In this document: positions 10,754 to 12,883 of the stretch, in pieces | How the letters are laid out: the number at the start of each line of letters is the position of its first letter | How positions within the stretch are numbered: the first letter of the stretch is position 1 | Assembly (NCBI GenBank): GCA_017610485.1 | Contig: JAFCBY010000023.1 | Span: 1 to 12,883 of the forward strand | Reading direction: 5' to 3' | DNA length: 12,883 nt | DNA from: Candidatus Falkowiibacteriota bacterium | GTDB taxonomy: Archaea > Iainarchaeota > Iainarchaeia > Iainarchaeales > GCA-2688035 | Notes under the pieces: model-generated | Seen by the model: only the letters and a program-made list of their open reading frames with translations | The model's database searches: none | Told to the model about the DNA's origin: nothing | Position numbers and translations under genes: made by a program

Positions 10754-11721
10754 TTTTCTTCTATTTCCTTGCATTTGCCTGCGGGGCATTTACAAAATTT
10801 ACCGACAACCTTGTTGACGAGCCATTCAAGTCAAAAACGCCCTGGCTGCAGTACCTGACCGGGGCAGTGTACGGTTTTTTGGCCGGCTTCCTAGCAATCC
10901 AGGCAACGGAGTTTGCAACCATAATAATTGCGATCACGATTGCTGTTTTACTCGAGGGAAAGATTGATTCAAAATCCCACCAGCTTGCAATAGCAGCACT
11001 GTTTGCAGTCGTTGCGTTTGCAGGGCTTCCCACAATAAACTTCCTTTTGCTCGCCGTGTTCATTGCCCTCGGATTTTTGGACGAGGCACTGAACGACTTT
11101 ATGGACCGGGCAAAGGAGAAAGGAAAGCATTATGGAAAGATAGTAGAAAGGGTTGTGAGCGCAAGGCTTTCCCTGGAGATTGGGGCCCTCGCAGTAGGAT
11201 TTGCCACAGGAAACTTTGCCTACTTTTTCTGGATTTTTATGTTTGACCTGGCCTACAACCTTGTTGACAAGGCAATGCCGTTCCTGGTTGAAAGCTTTGA
11301 GCCGGAGTACGGGCCGCAACTCGCACTGGACTTGTACAAATGCGATAAGAAAAGGTTGGGAAACAAGGCCTTTTTGAGGCAGCTGCTGGAAGAGTTTCCG
11401 GCAAAGATTGGAATGAGGGCAATTTCAAAGCCACATATAATGAACTACACCCCTGAGAAAAAGGATGAATGGGGCCTTAGCTGCTTTGTGATAATTGCCG
11501 AATCACACATTACAATTCACACATACCCTGAAAGGCGCCTTGCAAAAATTGACGTGGTTTCATGCAAGGCCTTTGACCACGAAAGGGCGTCAGAGCTGAT
11601 GAAAAAGGCCTTTCTTGCAGAAGAGGTTGAGGCAAAAGTCCTTTACAGAGGAAAGCACTATCCAAAGGACGTGAAAAGCGCTGCCAAAATAGCCAAAAGG
11701 GAAAGGAATTCACTTCAGTAG
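10750..11721 (+). CDS. speD: S-adenosylmethionine decarboxylase fused to an N-terminal membrane domain
   Basis: The C-terminal third (about 188-305) is a prokaryotic AdoMet decarboxylase, which makes decarboxylated SAM, the aminopropyl donor for spermidine. ESHITIHTYPE holds the self-cleavage site between E251 and S252, with S252 becoming the pyruvoyl group. H257 and C272 lie 5 and 20 residues further on, the same spacing as the catalytic Ser, His and Cys of the Thermotoga enzyme. The N-terminal ~180 residues are an unrecognised membrane domain with about five or six helices. It carries recurring acidic motifs: TDNLVDE (18-24), FLDEALNDFMD (109-119) and FDLAYNLVDKAM (165-176). Stand-alone SpeD is about 110-140 residues, so this is a fusion and would place the decarboxylase at the cytoplasmic face of the membrane. 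ATG 10750 overlaps the DHS stop. Confidence 0.93.
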   Translation: MIFFYFLAFACGAFTKFTDNLVDEPFKSKTPWLQYLTGAVYGFLAGFLAIQATEFATIIIAITIAVLLEGKIDSKSHQLAIAALFAVVAFAGLPTINFLLLAVFIALGFLDEALNDFMDRAKEKGKHYGKIVERVVSARLSLEIGALAVGFATGNFAYFFWIFMFDLAYNLVDKAMPFLVESFEPEYGPQLALDLYKCDKKRLGNKAFLRQLLEEFPAKIGMRAISKPHIMNYTPEKKDEWGLSCFVIIAESHITIHTYPERRLAKIDVVSCKAFDHERASELMKKAFLAEEVEAKVLYRGKHYPKDVKSAAKIAKRERNSLQ

Positions 11722-11742
11722 ACAGGGCTTGCCCATTACAAC

Positions 11743-11764
11743 AAAAAAAAGGGCATTTTCCCTT
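11743..11764 (-). terminator. Terminator of the Sec61-beta/SecG gene
   Basis: On the minus strand AAGGG, beginning inside the stop codon, pairs with CCCTT around AAAATG and is followed by a run of T (the eight A at 11743-11750 on the plus strand). Confidence 0.55.
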
Positions 11765-11936
11765 AAACAGGCGTTATTAGCTTAACTATGAGAACAACTA
11801 CAATTAGGGCTATTGCCACACCCACAATAAATTCCGGGCTTAGCTTTGGGCCGGAAGTGTCTGCGTCAAAGAAGCGCATTATTCCCAAACTGCCGCTTGG
11901 CCCCGCAACAGCAGGACCCTGAGAAAGTTTAACCAT
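11763..11936 (-). CDS. Preprotein translocase subunit Sec61-beta/SecG
   Basis: This 57-residue minus-strand gene is easily missed by its size. Its translation runs MVKLSQGPAVAGPSGSLGIM, then RFFDADTSGPKLSPEF, then one hydrophobic helix (about 36-54, IVGVAIALIVVVLIVKLI), then the end at Pro-Val. The Gly/Ser-rich start, the (G)LMRxFD-like stretch, the GPKLSPE bend and a single C-terminal transmembrane helix are the hallmarks of archaeal Sec61-beta, the small accessory subunit of the SecYEG/Sec61 translocon. The N-terminus should be cytoplasmic. GGTGA on the minus strand (11945-11949) lies eight bases before the ATG, and CTTTATATT (11978-11986, minus) is a well-placed TATA box. It converges with the SpeD fusion gene and diverges from the gene starting at 12049. 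No neighbour is functionally linked to secretion. Confidence 0.92.
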   Translation of the reverse strand: MVKLSQGPAVAGPSGSLGIMRFFDADTSGPKLSPEFIVGVAIALIVVVLIVKLITPV

Positions 11937-12048
11937 CTAAAAATTCACCACTTGCAAAAATCCTTTAATTTAGCTCCAATATAAAGATTTTAATAGTGGT
12001 TAAGCTATAAAAATTATACAGTTTAACAAAAAGAAGGGTTTTTTGCAG
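11937..12048. promoter_or_regulatory. Divergent promoter region between SecG and the terminal membrane protein
   Basis: The 112-base gap holds two outward-facing TATA boxes: CTTTATATT on the minus strand (11978-11986) for SecG, and CTATAAAAATTATA on the plus strand (12005-12018) for the gene at 12049. Predicted starts fall near 11956 (minus) and 12035 (plus). GGTGA for SecG lies at 11945-11949 (minus). Confidence 0.55.
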
Positions 12049-12883
12049 ATGAACAACGATGACATGATAAAGAACGGAGTGCATGCACTAATCCTCATAG
12101 GACTTGTCTTCGTGCTGCTTTTTCTCCTGACATTCACAGGAGTCATGAAATGCAGCCAGCTTCCCCTGGCAGGGCCAGCCTGGTGCGACGCCTACTGGGG
12201 CATAAAAACCTTTATGACCGGCAGCCCGAAGGTTTTGATAGTCTACGGGGATTCGGGCCTTGGAAACCCAACAGGCTTTGGAAAGGGAAGCCTTGAAGAG
12301 CTGCTGGCAGAGCCAACATCGCTTGGGGTTTACGCCGACACCCTGCAAATCGACAGGGTAAACTTTGGAAACCTGAGAAACTACGACCTTGTGATAGTTG
12401 AGAAGGCAAAGCAAATTGAGACAAAGCAGCTGAGGGCCTTTATCGAATATGCAATGATGCCAACAGGCGGCACCCTAATCTGGACAGGCGATGCAGGAAC
12501 AGAACTCGGCCCAAAAGACCACTATCTTTACACGTCCGACAAGAACCCAGACGACGACACAAACACAATCATTGGAGGGTGGTCAAGACGCGACGGAGAC
12601 GAAATGATTTCGTTTGACGAGCTGCTTGGAGTAAGGCCATTAGACCGGGAAAAAGTAAGGTTTTGTGAGCTGGCAAGCTGCCTTGAGGGCCAAGAAATCT
12701 TTGGCGGAAACCTTGAAACAGAACCAAGCGGAAACCACCCACTAATCAGAGGCCTTTCGGCAACACTTCCACTGTACTTCTTCAAGGACGAGGACTTTGC
12801 GATTGTTGAAACACTTTCAGGAAGCATCACAACAGAGGTGCTTTCCCTTGACATGGGCTCAGACCTCAATGCATCAGGCAGCG
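12049..12883 (+). CDS. Membrane-anchored extracytoplasmic protein, N-terminal part (runs off the window)
   Basis: From ATG 12049 the frame stays open to the window end: 278 codons with no stop, so the gene is truncated by the window. The first ~33 residues contain a short hydrophilic start and one strong hydrophobic helix (ALILIGLVFVLLFLLTFTG), a signal anchor. The following region starts with a beta strand KVLIVYGDSG and later has YDLVIVEKAKQIETKQLRAFIEYA and GGTLIWTGDAG. That alternation of strands and helices resembles the glutamine-amidotransferase-like or ThuA-like Rossmann-type domains found in membrane-anchored archaeal proteins, but I cannot assign a family. Cysteines near C35, C46 and two more around residues 206-212 could form disulfides outside the cell. 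GAAGGG at 12033-12038 may be the ribosome binding site. Function is unknown. Confidence 0.8.
   Translation, partial: MNNDDMIKNGVHALILIGLVFVLLFLLTFTGVMKCSQLPLAGPAWCDAYWGIKTFMTGSPKVLIVYGDSGLGNPTGFGKGSLEELLAEPTSLGVYADTLQIDRVNFGNLRNYDLVIVEKAKQIETKQLRAFIEYAMMPTGGTLIWTGDAGTELGPKDHYLYTSDKNPDDDTNTIIGGWSRRDGDEMISFDELLGVRPLDREKVRFCELASCLEGQEIFGGNLETEPSGNHPLIRGLSATLPLYFFKDEDFAIVETLSGSITTEVLSLDMGSDLNASGS

Overview
The window looks like a chromosomal segment of an uncultured archaeon. The archaeal markers are a group II chaperonin (thermosome), an archaeal/eukaryotic-type isoleucyl-tRNA synthetase, deoxyhypusine synthase, a Sec61-beta/SecG subunit, a tRNA with no encoded CCA, and translation signals with a GGTGAT core. 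Compact genes, short intergenic gaps and a tRNA-Ile with anticodon UAU would suit a DPANN-type lineage (Diapherotrites-like is my guess). No rRNA or ribosomal-protein marker is present to settle that.

Layout. 1-660: an AbrB/VapB-like antitoxin and a PIN-domain VapC-like toxin, nearly abutting. 661-1740: AT-rich DNA with a lone nitroreductase between two diverged copies of a ~30-bp direct repeat. 1767-3413: the thermosome subunit, closed by a strong palindrome and T-tract. 3515-5430: three single genes, namely a P-loop kinase-like protein (UPF0200-like), a five-helix membrane protein related to MscS-associated TM domains, and a CYTH-domain phosphatase. 5461-5790: a very dense run of hairpins surrounding tRNA-Ile(UAU). 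5808-6775: a Nudix hydrolase coupled to an unrecognised basic protein. 6867-9728: IleRS. 9836-11721: deoxyhypusine synthase overlapping, by ATGA, a S-adenosylmethionine decarboxylase fused to an N-terminal multi-helix membrane domain. 11763-11936 (minus strand): a small Sec61-beta/SecG gene. 12049 to the window end: the start of a membrane-anchored protein that runs off the edge.

How the genes connect. DHS and SpeD form a polyamine/hypusine pair: SpeD makes decarboxylated SAM, the aminopropyl donor for spermidine, and DHS moves the aminobutyl group of spermidine onto aIF5A. The membrane domain on SpeD is unusual. The leader of this operon holds an 11-bp inverted repeat and two hexapeptide-sized mini-ORFs. 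IleRS and tRNA-Ile(UAU) lie about 1.2 kb apart and bear on the same question, how AUA codons are read.

The least explained part is the hairpin array around the tRNA. Two tandem elements share outer arms and an asymmetric GA/GAA internal loop, but their apical stems differ by compensatory changes. A third, inverted copy lies on the far side of the tRNA. A module with four alternating GTTGC/GCAAC arms lies between the tRNA and that copy. The array begins about 30 bases after a copy of a 15-base promoter-like sequence that also precedes the CYTH gene, so it is probably transcribed.
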